From the NCBI GenBank assembly GCA_035532935.1, contig DATKQE010000008.1, positions 62,001 to 126,000 on the forward strand: a stretch of DNA of 64,000 nucleotides, given 5' to 3'. This DNA is from DATJLY01 sp035532935. Its GTDB lineage: Bacteria; Pseudomonadota; Alphaproteobacteria; ATCC43930; CGMCC-115725. The position numbers and the translations under genes were made by a program. The notes under the pieces were generated by a model. That model did no database searches. It was not told the DNA's origin and saw only the letters and a list, made by a program, of their open reading frames with translations. Positions 1 to 8,107 of the stretch are shown one piece after another; position 1 is the first letter of the stretch, and each line of letters begins with the position of its first letter.

Positions 1-170
1 ATGTCCTTAGCGCAGCGCAGCATCTCGGGAATGCCGATCCGCGTGCCGCCGAACCGGTGCCGGATCTGCTCGGCGTCGGCGCCGACGCCTTGGAAGCGCA
101 AGACCATCACCAGGGCGGCGAGACCGGGATCGCTCGTGCCGTGCGTGTTTTGGTCTCCGTCCATGGGCAT
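1..170 (-). CDS. Type I secretion ABC transporter/ATPase, N-terminal fragment (runs off window)
   Basis: The gene begins at 170 (ATG, with a second in-frame ATG at 164) and reads leftwards off the window, so only about 56 residues are visible. They match the N-terminal C39-peptidase-like domain of HlyB-type exporters: DPGLAALVMVLRFQGVGAD, then EQIRHRFGG, then a region ending in EMLRCAKD. The catalytic Cys of true C39 peptidases is replaced (D-P-G where peptidases have D-C-G), as in the degenerate domain of HlyB that binds unfolded substrate instead of cleaving a leader. It lies directly downstream of the repeat protein at 339-2588 on the same strand, the usual substrate-exporter pairing. ATPase and membrane domains are outside the window. 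Confidence 0.8.
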   Translation of the reverse strand, partial: MPMDGDQNTHGTSDPGLAALVMVLRFQGVGADAEQIRHRFGGTRIGIPEMLRCAKD

Positions 171-268
171 TTTTTGACGTTGCGGCGGAAGCTGTCGAAG
201 CGGCGCAGGATGCGGTTAACGATAGGCGGTCGGGGCTAACGCCCGCTTAACGTGGCACCGGAGAGACA

Positions 269-294
269 AAGGGCGATCCCGTGGGATCGCCCTT
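269..294 (-). terminator. Hairpin between secreted repeat protein and exporter gene
   Basis: A perfect 12-bp inverted repeat (arms 269-280 and 283-294, 2-nt loop) is followed on the minus strand by TTTGTCTC, a weak U-tract. It lies 45 bp past the stop of the repeat-protein gene and about 100 bp before the exporter start. It could be a full terminator or an attenuator giving more substrate than exporter mRNA, as known for hly-type operons. Confidence 0.6.
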
Positions 295-338
295 CGCCGA
301 AAGCCAAGCCCGATGCGTCCGGGCCGTCGTCGTTGCGC

Positions 339-2588
339 CTAGGCAGCCTGCGTCGGCGGCGTGTAGGGATTGACATAGAGCTGCCCAAGGGCCGAGTCGG
401 TGTAGGAAACGACCGTGCCGCCGCCGGCATCGGCGCTCGTGTGGAACGCGCCGGTTGCGGACGTGTAGTTGCCCAACAGCAGGATCGTCGCGCTGTCGCT
501 GGCCGAATCGCTCACGGTCAGGGCAGTCTTGTCCGTGGTCGCGTTGAAGGCTCCGACGAGAAGATTGACAGACGCATCAAGGATATCAGTGAAGTCGATG
601 CTGCCGGTATTGGTGAGGTTCTCGACGGTCGCGGCGTTGGCATAGGTCGGATCGGTTGGAGACGTTGCCGTGAGGTTGTGCGACGCGCCGATCAGTTGCG
701 TATTGCCGTTGAGGATATAGGTGTCGCCGCCGCCGTCGCCGACGCCGTTGGTCGAGGCCGTGTTGCCGGTCGCAAATATTTGCGACGTATAGGGATAATA
801 CGAAGCGCCGACGGTCCCGGTGCCGGCAATCATGACGTTGCCGGTTCCATCCGGACCGAAGATGGTGTCGCCCGCGCCGTTGCCGATCACCATCAGATTG
901 TTGTTGCCGGACGCCATATTCAAAGTGTCTTCAGCGCCGTTACCGGCGAACATCTCATTGCCGGTGCCCGTAAAGATGTTGCCGGTGTCGCCGTTGCCGT
1001 TGCCCAGGACCAGGAGGTTGTTATCGCTGGACGTGGTATCGCCCAGGAATCCGACGCTGATGGTGTCCCCCTGAGAAATGGCGCCGGTGCTGGCAACGTC
1101 GTTGAGGACGAGCGTATCGTGCATCGCGGCGCCGCCGTTCTGGACGACGAGGATCGAGTCGCCGATGCCGGTGCCGGCTTGCGCGTTGTTGCATTCGCCG
1201 GCGCCGACCAGGAGCGTGTCGTTGGCGCCATTGCCGGCACTGAGAAGGTTTTCGTTGGCGGTCTGCGCCTGACCGTCATCACCGTTTGCAAGCGAGAGAA
1301 AGGCGCCGTCGCCATCGCCTGCGTAAAGCGAGTTGTGGTCGCCGGACCCGACGAAGATAGAATCCCCCGTCCCGTTGCCGAGCACGAGCGTATTGTAGTC
1401 GGCGGTGCCGCCGAAATATGCGGCAAAGATGACATCGAAGTTGCCGTCGCCGGCGACGAGGAAATTTCCGCTGCCGCCGTCGAGATTGAGAGTATCGCCG
1501 TTGCCGGCGCCGGCGATGAGCACGTTATTGTCGCCGCTGCTGAGGGTGCCGAGCGTCGATGTCAGATATGTGCCGATATTGAGGAAGTCGCCGTTGGCGT
1601 CGCCGGAGACGAGCGTATTGCCGTTGCCGCTGCCGACCGACAGCGTGTTGCCGGCGGTGTTCGTGCTCAGGTCGCTGGTGGAGAGGCAGTTGCAGTCGCC
1701 GGTTCCGACCGTCAACGTGTCGCCGCTGCCCGTCCCGGCCTCGAGGTAGTTGTTGTTGCCGGCCACGACCGTGAGCATATCGCCGTCGCTGTTGCCGGCG
1801 ACGAGCATGTTGCCGTTCGACATCGTCGCCGTGTTGCCGACCGTCAGCACGTCGCCGCTGCTGTTTCCGCTGACGTCGGCGGTCTCGAGCAGATTGTAGC
1901 TGCCGTATCCGACCGTCAGGGCGTCGCCATAGCCGGTGCCCGCTTTCAGCGTGTCGTGCGTCCCGGAGTTGACGACGGCGATCGCATCGTTGTTGCCATT
2001 GCCCACAACCAGCGTGTCGTAACTGCCGCTGCTGACGGTGATCGTGGAGTTGTCGGCGTTGCCTAAGACTTCGGTGAGGTCATTGGCCTTTGCATTGGCG
2101 ACGAACTGGTTGGCGCAGGATTTCAGCCCCCTTGTGTTCCAGTGCGTACCGCCGCAGCCGGCCTGCCCGGATCCAGCTCCGGCCGTCATGCCCGCGCTGC
2201 AGTCGCCGCTCGGAATGTCGTTCGGTCCGAAGCCGCTGCCGGCATCGGCGCAGGCGCCGACTGGCGGGGGCGTGTCGTCGCCGCCGCCGCAGCCTTCGCT
2301 GGTGCCACCGGACGAGCCGCCTTGCCCGCCCTGGCTTGTCCCGCCGCCACATTCGCCGCCGCCGCCGTAGCCGAACGACCCCGCGCCGCACGAACTGCCG
2401 TGGCCGTTGGAATCGCTTTCGCCCCCGCACGAGCCTTCTTTGACCTGGACGCCGCCGGATTGGCATGCACCGTCGTGGGACTGCCAGAGCGTCTCGGCCT
2501 GCGAATTGTTCTCGCAGAATCCGCCGCCCTGCCCGCCCCCGCCCGTGGAGCCCTGCTGGGTCCCGCCGGAACAATTGCTGTCGGTCAT
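339..2588 (-). CDS. Large Gly/Asn/Asp-rich repeat protein, predicted type I secretion substrate
   Basis: 749 residues. The start at 2588 (MTDSNCSGG) is preceded by AGAGGAC; an upstream in-frame extension lacks a ribosome site. Residues 1 to about 150 are Gly/Ser-rich with an unusual number of Cys. Residues from about 170 to 620 are tandem decapeptides of the form x-L-x-x-G-x-G-x-x-[D/N], in which units ending in GD alternate with units ending in N (for example TLVVGNGNND, YLEAGTGSGD, TLTVGTGDCN), predicting a beta-solenoid with about 20 residues per coil. They resemble RTX nonapeptides but rarely fit GGxGxDx. The C-terminus (LLLGNYTSATGAFH, then DAGGGTVVSYTD) resembles tails of alphaproteobacterial type I substrates. 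No Sec signal is evident from the chosen start. The downstream exporter fragment supports secretion. An adhesin, surface-layer or ice-binding role is possible but not shown. Confidence 0.85.
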   Translation of the reverse strand: MTDSNCSGGTQQGSTGGGGQGGGFCENNSQAETLWQSHDGACQSGGVQVKEGSCGGESDSNGHGSSCGAGSFGYGGGGECGGGTSQGGQGGSSGGTSEGCGGGDDTPPPVGACADAGSGFGPNDIPSGDCSAGMTAGAGSGQAGCGGTHWNTRGLKSCANQFVANAKANDLTEVLGNADNSTITVSSGSYDTLVVGNGNNDAIAVVNSGTHDTLKAGTGYGDALTVGYGSYNLLETADVSGNSSGDVLTVGNTATMSNGNMLVAGNSDGDMLTVVAGNNNYLEAGTGSGDTLTVGTGDCNCLSTSDLSTNTAGNTLSVGSGNGNTLVSGDANGDFLNIGTYLTSTLGTLSSGDNNVLIAGAGNGDTLNLDGGSGNFLVAGDGNFDVIFAAYFGGTADYNTLVLGNGTGDSIFVGSGDHNSLYAGDGDGAFLSLANGDDGQAQTANENLLSAGNGANDTLLVGAGECNNAQAGTGIGDSILVVQNGGAAMHDTLVLNDVASTGAISQGDTISVGFLGDTTSSDNNLLVLGNGNGDTGNIFTGTGNEMFAGNGAEDTLNMASGNNNLMVIGNGAGDTIFGPDGTGNVMIAGTGTVGASYYPYTSQIFATGNTASTNGVGDGGGDTYILNGNTQLIGASHNLTATSPTDPTYANAATVENLTNTGSIDFTDILDASVNLLVGAFNATTDKTALTVSDSASDSATILLLGNYTSATGAFHTSADAGGGTVVSYTDSALGQLYVNPYTPPTQAA

Positions 2589-2683
2589 GTTGTCCTCTCG
2601 CGTGAACGTGTGCGGATCGTCCGCAGCAGCCGCTAAAGTAATAAGGAAGAAAAATCGGAACAAGATTAATATTGATTAATACA

Positions 2684-2699
2684 TACGAAAGTATTCGTA
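2684..2699. promoter_or_regulatory. Palindrome in AT-rich divergent promoter region
   Basis: TACGAA-AGTA-TTCGTA is a perfect 6-bp-arm palindrome in the only strongly AT-rich stretch (about 2630-2725) between the divergently transcribed repeat-protein gene and the Rieske gene. A second ATTAAT..ATTAAT symmetry lies just upstream at about 2667-2680. The place suits an operator or activator site for the secreted protein; no regulator is encoded nearby. Confidence 0.35.
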
Positions 2700-2834
2700 A
2701 TATGATAAATATACTTCGAATCGTCGCGATCGTCCGGACAACGGCGTTCGATGCATCCCCTGTCGCGGTCCACGGCCGGCCGTTATAGTCGCGCGGTGTT
2801 GCCGCGGCGCATCCGCCGGCGGCGGGGGCACGCG

Positions 2835-3200
2835 ATGCCGGAACTGTTCGTGGCCAAGGCCGTAGACCTGCAAGATGGCGACCGTCGCATCGTCGCGGCC
2901 GGGCCAGACCGCGAGATCGGCGTGTTCTTCAAGGACGGCGCCTATTACGCCTACAGCAATTTCTGCGTCCATGCCGGCGGTCCGGCCTGCGAGGGGCTGA
3001 TGATCAGGCAGGTCGTCGACATCGTCGCGCCCGACCGCACCTATCAGGGCCAGACCTATGGCGACGAGGTCCATTTCGTCTGCCCCTGGCACGGCTACGA
3101 GTACGAGCTCAAGACGGGGGCCTGCGTCGGCGACCGCCGTCTCAGGCTCGAATCGTTCGCGGTCGTGTGCCGCGGCGACGATGTTTTCGTGATCGTCTGA
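2835..3200 (+). CDS. Rieske [2Fe-2S] ferredoxin-type protein
   Basis: 121 residues from the ATG at 2835, preceded by a G-rich Shine-Dalgarno-like stretch; a TATAGT -10-like element sits near 2783. The cluster-binding motifs are visible: C-V-H near residue 48 and C-P-W-H-G-Y near residue 82, the CxH...CxxH signature. There is no membrane helix, so it is a soluble ferredoxin or stand-alone ferredoxin component, not a bc1-type protein. An insert between the motifs (VDIVAPDRTYQGQTYGDE) is longer than in nitrite-reductase small subunits. It lies 19 bp upstream of an amidohydrolase gene and probably shares its transcript. No oxygenase alpha subunit is present nearby, so its electron acceptor is unknown. 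Confidence 0.88.
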   Translation: MPELFVAKAVDLQDGDRRIVAAGPDREIGVFFKDGAYYAYSNFCVHAGGPACEGLMIRQVVDIVAPDRTYQGQTYGDEVHFVCPWHGYEYELKTGACVGDRRLRLESFAVVCRGDDVFVIV

Positions 3201-3219
3201 AAGCGAGGGGAGACGCCCG

Positions 3220-4452
3220 ATGGATGTGGCGCGCGACGACGTCCGCAAGCTCAGCTTCGAGGAATTCTCGACCGATCAGTTGCTCGACCACGCCGCGCTG
3301 CAAGCGAAGCAGCGGCATTTCGCCGACTTCCTCATCGTCGACGTGGATTCCCATCACTACGAAAGCGAATCCCTCCGCGAAGTGGCGAAGTACATCGAAA
3401 GCCCGGTGATCCGCGACATGATGGTGCATCAAGGCGCGCGCGCCGGCCGTTCGGCCATGATCAATTCGATGGTGGGCTACCAGGACACCGGCGGCCGGGT
3501 GACGCGCCACTGGCTCAGGACCCGCGAGAAGACCCCGCCGGGCACCGAGCGCGACATCGTCCTCACCAAGCGCTGGATGGACGCGATGGGTGTCGATTAC
3601 ACCTGTCTCTTCCCGACGCCGATGCTGTTCCTCGGGCTTCATCCCCAGGCCGAGATCGAGGCGGCGATGTGCCAGGCGTATAATCGCTGGCTGTGCGAGC
3701 GCATTCTCACCGCCGAGCCGCGCCTCGTGTCGATGCTCTACCTCCCCTTCAACGATCCCGAGGCTGCCTATCGCACGGTCAAGGAGTTCGGCGACCGCAA
3801 GGGCGTCGTCGGCTTCATGGTCACGTCGCCGCGCTACAAGCCGGTGCACGACAACGTCTACATGAAGACCTATGCCCTGCTCGAGGAGATGGGCAAGCCG
3901 CTCGCCTTCCATGCCGCCTACAATTGGAACGACCCGTCGCTGGCGCTCACCAACCGCTTCATTTCGGTGCATGCGCTGGGCTTCATGTGGTTCAACATGG
4001 TGCACATGACGAACTGGGTCATCAACGGCCTGCCCGAGCGTTTTCCCGGGCTCAAGGTGGTGTGGATCGAGAGCGGCCTCACCTGGGCCTATTGCCTGAT
4101 GCAGCGCCTCGACCACTCCTACATGATGCGCTCATCCGACTGCCCGTCACTGAAGCGCAAGCCGTCGGAATACATGCGCGAGATGTATTACAGCTCGCAG
4201 CCGATGGAGGTGCCGGAGGATCTGTCGATCCTCGAGGCGACCTTCAAGATGATCAAGGCCGACACGCAGCTCCTGTGGTCGTCGGATTATCCGCATTGGG
4301 ACTTCGACCTGCCGAGCGTGATCTACGACCTGCCGTTCCTCGGCGAAAAGGCCAAGCGCAACATTCTCGGCGGCAATGCCGCGCGTCTCTACGGCCTCGA
4401 TCCCAAGGTGGTGAAGCGGCTCCCGGATGCGCCGGCGCGCGCGGCGGAATAG
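3220..4452 (+). CDS. Amidohydrolase-2 family protein (metal-dependent hydrolase/decarboxylase)
   Basis: 410 residues; the start at 3220 has GAGGGGAG upstream. The metal-site region starts with LIVDVDSHHYES near residue 38, replacing the plain HxH of classical amidohydrolases. Further family landmarks are PLAFHAAYNW (metal His) near residue 230 and LLWSSDYPHWDFDLP with the terminal catalytic Asp near residue 350, followed by the helix with NILGGNAARLYGL. Members act as ACMSD/resorcylate-type decarboxylases or as C-C hydrolases on aromatic or ring-cleaved acids. The gene follows the Rieske gene by 19 bp and is convergent with the UbiD gene (5-bp gap), which fits aromatic-acid metabolism. The exact substrate cannot be inferred. 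Confidence 0.88.
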   Translation: MDVARDDVRKLSFEEFSTDQLLDHAALQAKQRHFADFLIVDVDSHHYESESLREVAKYIESPVIRDMMVHQGARAGRSAMINSMVGYQDTGGRVTRHWLRTREKTPPGTERDIVLTKRWMDAMGVDYTCLFPTPMLFLGLHPQAEIEAAMCQAYNRWLCERILTAEPRLVSMLYLPFNDPEAAYRTVKEFGDRKGVVGFMVTSPRYKPVHDNVYMKTYALLEEMGKPLAFHAAYNWNDPSLALTNRFISVHALGFMWFNMVHMTNWVINGLPERFPGLKVVWIESGLTWAYCLMQRLDHSYMMRSSDCPSLKRKPSEYMREMYYSSQPMEVPEDLSILEATFKMIKADTQLLWSSDYPHWDFDLPSVIYDLPFLGEKAKRNILGGNAARLYGLDPKVVKRLPDAPARAAE

Positions 4453-4457
4453 GTGTC

Positions 4458-5987
4458 TTACCGGCTCCGCAACACATAGCGCCCGTCGTCGAGGCGCTCG
4501 AGGCAGCCTTCGCCATAGAGCCGCTCGAGACCGAGCACTACATCGCGGCCGTCGCGCGTACCCGCCGCCGCCATGAGATCGAGAAAGGTCTGCGGCCCCT
4601 CACCGAGCGCCGCCTCGACGGTCCGACGCGGACGCTCGGGCAGTTCGGGCGGCAGCGGAACGGTGAATCCGAGCGTCCCGCCCTGGCCGAACGGCTTGGT
4701 GCAGTCGAACCCGCCTTTGGCGCCGACGCGCGCGCCCTCGAGCGAAGGATCGAGCGGAACGCAGCGGAAGCCCGAGGCGACGACGAAATCGCGGTCGGCT
4801 TGGAACCGCGTCGCCAAGGCCCAGTCCATCTGTTCGTCGGAGAACACGTCGACATCGTCATCGACGACGAAGACGTGCTTCACGTCGGCGGTCGAGGCAA
4901 AGACCGCGGCGACCGCGTTTCGCGACTCGCCCGGCACGCGCTGGCGCAGCGACAGCCGCACATTGTACATGCCGCCCGAGGAGCCGGTGCAGCACACCGC
5001 GACCGGTTCGCGCACCGCCTGCTGCAGCGCGCCCCACACCGCGGCCTCGGTCCGGGCCGCGCCCAGTTGCGCCGTGTCGGTACGGCCGATGAGGCGCCCG
5101 CCGATCGTCACCGTCTGGAACAGCGCGTCGCGCCGCTGGGTGATGGCGGTGAGATGGAACACCGGGTTCTTCTTCAGCACGCCGTAATAGCCGACATATT
5201 CGCCGTACGGCCCTTCCGGCTCGACCAGGCCGCGCGGATCGAGATAGCCTTCGAGGATCATCTCGGCGTCCGCGGGCACGAGCAGGTCGCAGGTGACGCA
5301 CTTGACCACGGGAAGCGGCGCGCCGCGGATCGCGCCGATGATGTTGAGCTCGTCCAGCAGCGGCGTGACCGCCTGGGCGGCGAGGAAATCGGCCGGATGG
5401 CAGCCGACGGCGAAGGCGATGGGAAGGCGCTCGCCGCGCGCGACCGCGGCGTGGTAGATCGCGCGCAGATCGCTCGGGGCATTGAGATCGATGCCGGCCT
5501 CGTGTCGGCCGCGCAGCATGATGCGGCGGCAGCCGATATTGGTGAAGCCGGTCGCGGGATCGCGGGCGAAGTCGATGCCGGCGGAGATGTAGGGGGCGCC
5601 GTCGAGCGCGTGCTGGAGATGCGCCGGCAGCGTGCAGAGATTGGCCGCCTCGCCCTCGAGCACGATCTCCTGCACCGGCGCCGCGCGCGCCGGGAGCTCG
5701 ACCGGCGCGATGGGCGCCGCCACCCGCCCGCGCAGCAGCGCGGGAAATCCCGCCTGCTCGCAGCCGAGGGCAATGGCGAGCCGGCGCCGGGACCCCATCA
5801 CGTTGCCCGCGACATGGGCGCGCTCCGGACCGGCGGCGCGGAACCACACCGCCTTCTCGTTGCCGTCGAGATGGGACGCCATATCGATGAGGTCGATGGG
5901 CGCGTCATGCACGACGCATTCGCCGCGCGCGACCAGTTCGTCGATGAAGCGCCGCAAACGAAATTTCTCGGTGTCGACCCCACTCAT
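4458..5987 (-). CDS. UbiD family decarboxylase (prenylated-FMN dependent)
   Basis: 509 residues from the ATG at 5987 (MSGVDTEKF), chosen over an upstream in-frame codon because AAAGGAC lies just before it. The family hallmark PEGPYGEYVGYYG is present near residue 262, followed by AITQRRDALFQTVTIGG. UbiD enzymes use prenylated FMN to decarboxylate or carboxylate aromatic and alpha,beta-unsaturated acids. The length matches the family (about 490-520). No ubiX-type prenyltransferase gene is in the window. It is flanked by amidohydrolase and 3-hydroxyanthranilate dioxygenase genes, so a catabolic role on a hydroxy- or amino-benzoate is more likely than ubiquinone synthesis. It is divergent from the dioxygenase gene, with the promoter space at 5988-6119. 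Confidence 0.9.
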   Translation of the reverse strand: MSGVDTEKFRLRRFIDELVARGECVVHDAPIDLIDMASHLDGNEKAVWFRAAGPERAHVAGNVMGSRRRLAIALGCEQAGFPALLRGRVAAPIAPVELPARAAPVQEIVLEGEAANLCTLPAHLQHALDGAPYISAGIDFARDPATGFTNIGCRRIMLRGRHEAGIDLNAPSDLRAIYHAAVARGERLPIAFAVGCHPADFLAAQAVTPLLDELNIIGAIRGAPLPVVKCVTCDLLVPADAEMILEGYLDPRGLVEPEGPYGEYVGYYGVLKKNPVFHLTAITQRRDALFQTVTIGGRLIGRTDTAQLGAARTEAAVWGALQQAVREPVAVCCTGSSGGMYNVRLSLRQRVPGESRNAVAAVFASTADVKHVFVVDDDVDVFSDEQMDWALATRFQADRDFVVASGFRCVPLDPSLEGARVGAKGGFDCTKPFGQGGTLGFTVPLPPELPERPRRTVEAALGEGPQTFLDLMAAAGTRDGRDVVLGLERLYGEGCLERLDDGRYVLRSR

Positions 5988-6119
5988 CCGCCCGTCCTTT
6001 CGACCGTGACGCAAACGGAGCTTATCGCCGCATTCCGCGCGCGGCAATGAAGCCTCTGCAGCCAGCCCGTCTTGCGCTATGATCGCGGCACCGCGTCATG
6101 CCCCGGGGAGAACCAGGCC

Positions 6120-6683
6120 ATGTCGAACCCGAGCATCCCGTTGCCCTTCAGCCTCGAAAGCTGGATCGAGGCGAATCTGCCGCGCGCGCTCGGCGCGGTC
6201 GGCAACAAGGAGGTGTTCAAGGGCTCGGACTTCATCTTCCAGATCATCAAGGGTCCGAACGCGCGCAACGACTTCCACATCGACCCGTTCGACGAGATCT
6301 TCTACCAGCTCCACGGCCACATCTTTCTCCATGTCATTGAGGACGGGACGGAGAAGCGGCTGCGCATCGGCGAGGGCGAGGTCTTCATCCTGCCCAAGAA
6401 CGTCTATCACTCGCCGCGCCGTCCGCCCGGCAGCGTCGGACTCGTGGTCGAACGGCCGCGCCGGCACGACGAGCTCGACGGCATCGCCTGGTTCTGCCCT
6501 GCCTGCGCCAACAAGCTGCATCAAGTCGATTTCTGGTGCGACGACATCGAGAAGGGATTGCGCGATGTCATCGCCGGTTTCAATGCCGATCTGGCGTTGC
6601 GAACGTGCAAGAAATGCGACGCGGTGCTACCCGATCCCACCACCGGCGACCCGTGGGCAACCGAGCCCGCTGCCCGAGTTTGA
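6120..6683 (+). CDS. nbaC: 3-hydroxyanthranilate 3,4-dioxygenase (cupin)
   Basis: 187 residues; ATG at 6120 after GGGGAGAACC. The cupin iron site is visible: R49, H53 and E59 in a segment starting NARNDFHIDPFDE, and a third His in KNVYHSPRRP near residue 101. The C-terminus carries the second, rubredoxin-like metal site typical of bacterial enzymes: CPAC near residue 126 and CKKC near 163. The family opens the ring of 3-hydroxyanthranilate to 2-amino-3-carboxymuconate semialdehyde, the substrate of ACMSD-type amidohydrolases. Amidohydrolase genes occur in this window (3220-4452, 23087-24046, 48022-49017), so the neighbouring one could be the next step. No kynureninase or nitrobenzoate genes are seen, so the physiological substrate may differ. 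Confidence 0.92.
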   Translation: MSNPSIPLPFSLESWIEANLPRALGAVGNKEVFKGSDFIFQIIKGPNARNDFHIDPFDEIFYQLHGHIFLHVIEDGTEKRLRIGEGEVFILPKNVYHSPRRPPGSVGLVVERPRRHDELDGIAWFCPACANKLHQVDFWCDDIEKGLRDVIAGFNADLALRTCKKCDAVLPDPTTGDPWATEPAARV

Positions 6684-6750
6684 ACCGATTGGCGGAACGC
6701 CCGTCTGTGCTAAGAATAGCGGTACGAGCCAGCACCATGGGAGAGACGAG

Positions 6751-7254
6751 ATGAACGCAGATGCCAAGAAGACCGCGCTTCGCATGATCCCTTATGGGAT
6801 CTACGTGCTCACTGCCGATGACGGCAAAGGCGGAATCGCGGCGGCGACGGTGAACTGGGTGACGCAGAGCGCGTTCAACCCGCCGCTCGTGGTCGTGGCG
6901 GTCAAGACCGATTCCGGTGCCTATCGCATCGTGCGCGATTGCCGCGTCTTCGCTCTCAACATGCTGGGCAAGGACCAGAAGGGCGTGGCCTTCACCTTCT
7001 TCAAGCCCTCGGAGGTCAAGGACGGCAAGATCAGCGGCCAGGCCTATCGCAAGGGCGCGACCGGCGCGCCCATTCTGACCGAGGCGCCGGCGGCGATCGA
7101 ATGCCGCGTCAAGCATCTCGTCGAGGAAGGCGACCATCACGTGGTCGTCGCCGAAGTGGTCGAGGCGCATGTGATGAAGCCGCCGGCGGGCCGGCCCGAT
7201 GCGGCGATCCTGGAGATGAAGGATCTGGGCGACAACGTGTTCTATGGCGGGTGA
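6751..7254 (+). CDS. Flavin reductase-like FMN-binding split-barrel protein
   Basis: 167 residues. The start at 6751 (MNADAKKTALRMIPYGIYVLTA) follows GAGAGACGAG. The N-terminal ALRMIPYGIYVLTADDG and the AATVNWVTQSAFNPPLVVVAV segment near residues 30-50 are typical of the flavin_reduct domain, which binds FMN or FAD. Such proteins supply reduced flavin to two-component monooxygenases or act as heme/flavin split-barrel oxidoreductases. No monooxygenase large subunit is adjacent. The gene sits 67 bp after the dioxygenase gene and 18 bp before the enoyl-CoA hydratase gene, suggesting one transcript. Confidence 0.88.
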   Translation: MNADAKKTALRMIPYGIYVLTADDGKGGIAAATVNWVTQSAFNPPLVVVAVKTDSGAYRIVRDCRVFALNMLGKDQKGVAFTFFKPSEVKDGKISGQAYRKGATGAPILTEAPAAIECRVKHLVEEGDHHVVVAEVVEAHVMKPPAGRPDAAILEMKDLGDNVFYGG

Positions 7255-7272
7255 CACCACGGGGCGGCGGTC

Positions 7273-8067
7273 ATGGAAGAGGTGCTGCTCGAGAGCGTGA
7301 GCGACGGCGTCCTGACGCTGACGATGAACCGCCCCGACCGGCTCAACGCCTTGAGCTGGGAGATGTGCGACCGCCTACAGCGCGCGCTGCTCGGCGCCGC
7401 TGAGAACCGCGAGATCGGCGCCGTCGTGCTCACCGGCGCTGGCCGCGCGTTCTGCGCCGGCGGCGACGTCAAGGCGATGGCCGAGGCGAAGCACGGCCTC
7501 GCTTCCGACGAGGAGCGGGTTGCCGATCTGCGCCGGCGCATGGAAGCGGCGCGGCTCCTGCACGAGATCCCCAAGCCCACGATCGCCATGCTGCACGGGC
7601 CGGCGGCCGGCGCCGGGCTGTCGCTCGCGCTCGCCTGCGACCTCCGCATCGCCGGCGAAGACGTGCGGCTCACCACCGCCTTCGCCAAGGTCGCCCTCTC
7701 GGGCGATTTTGGCGGGCATTACTTCCTCACCCGCATCGTCGGCACGGCGAAGGCGCGCGAGCTTTACCTCACCGCGCCGATCCTCACCGCCGCCGAGGCG
7801 CTGGCGCTGGACCTGGTCCACCGCGTCGTCGCCGATGACGCGCTTGGCTCCGAGACGCAGGCGCTCGCCCGCGCGCTCGCATCGGGGCTGCGCATCGCGC
7901 TCGGCTACATGAAGCAGAATCTCAATCTCGCCGCCGCCGGCGCCAGCCTTGCCGCGGTGATGGACGCCGAGGCGATGCGCCACACGCGCTGCACCATGAC
8001 CGAGGACCATCGCGAGGCCGCCGCCGCGTTCGTCGCCAAGCGGCCGCCGGTCTTCACCGGGCGGTGA
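7273..8067 (+). CDS. Enoyl-CoA hydratase/isomerase family protein
   Basis: 264 residues, standard crotonase length. Landmarks are LTMNRPDRLNALS near residue 18, the first oxyanion segment RAFCAGGDVKAM near 59, and the second region GPAAGAGLSLALACDLRIA near 109. The segment KVALSGDFGGHYFL near 143 carries the SGDFGG variant seen in a crotonase subgroup rather than the usual PxxG-G. It hydrates or isomerises an enoyl-CoA. It follows the flavin reductase-like gene by 18 bp and precedes the VOC gene by 40 bp, so these genes likely process a CoA-linked product of ring metabolism. Substrate unknown. Confidence 0.92.
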   Translation: MEEVLLESVSDGVLTLTMNRPDRLNALSWEMCDRLQRALLGAAENREIGAVVLTGAGRAFCAGGDVKAMAEAKHGLASDEERVADLRRRMEAARLLHEIPKPTIAMLHGPAAGAGLSLALACDLRIAGEDVRLTTAFAKVALSGDFGGHYFLTRIVGTAKARELYLTAPILTAAEALALDLVHRVVADDALGSETQALARALASGLRIALGYMKQNLNLAAAGASLAAVMDAEAMRHTRCTMTEDHREAAAAFVAKRPPVFTGR

Positions 8068-8107
8068 GCGTGGTTATGTTGTCCCTGCGATCATCGAGAG
8101 GCCGATC

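Noticed and set aside
800..2050. Regular short repeats that could suggest a CRISPR array
   Set aside because: They are degenerate coding repeats in frame within one protein, without identical repeats or unique spacers.
252..2066. Long plus-strand open frame opposite the secreted repeat protein
   Set aside because: Its Val/Ala/Gly/Asp-rich translation is the antisense of the repeat codons; it has no ribosome site and the minus-strand frame has the better start, repeats and partner gene.
3693..6050. 785-residue plus-strand open frame spanning the amidohydrolase and UbiD region
   Set aside because: Overlaps two well-supported genes in other frames and shows no domain.
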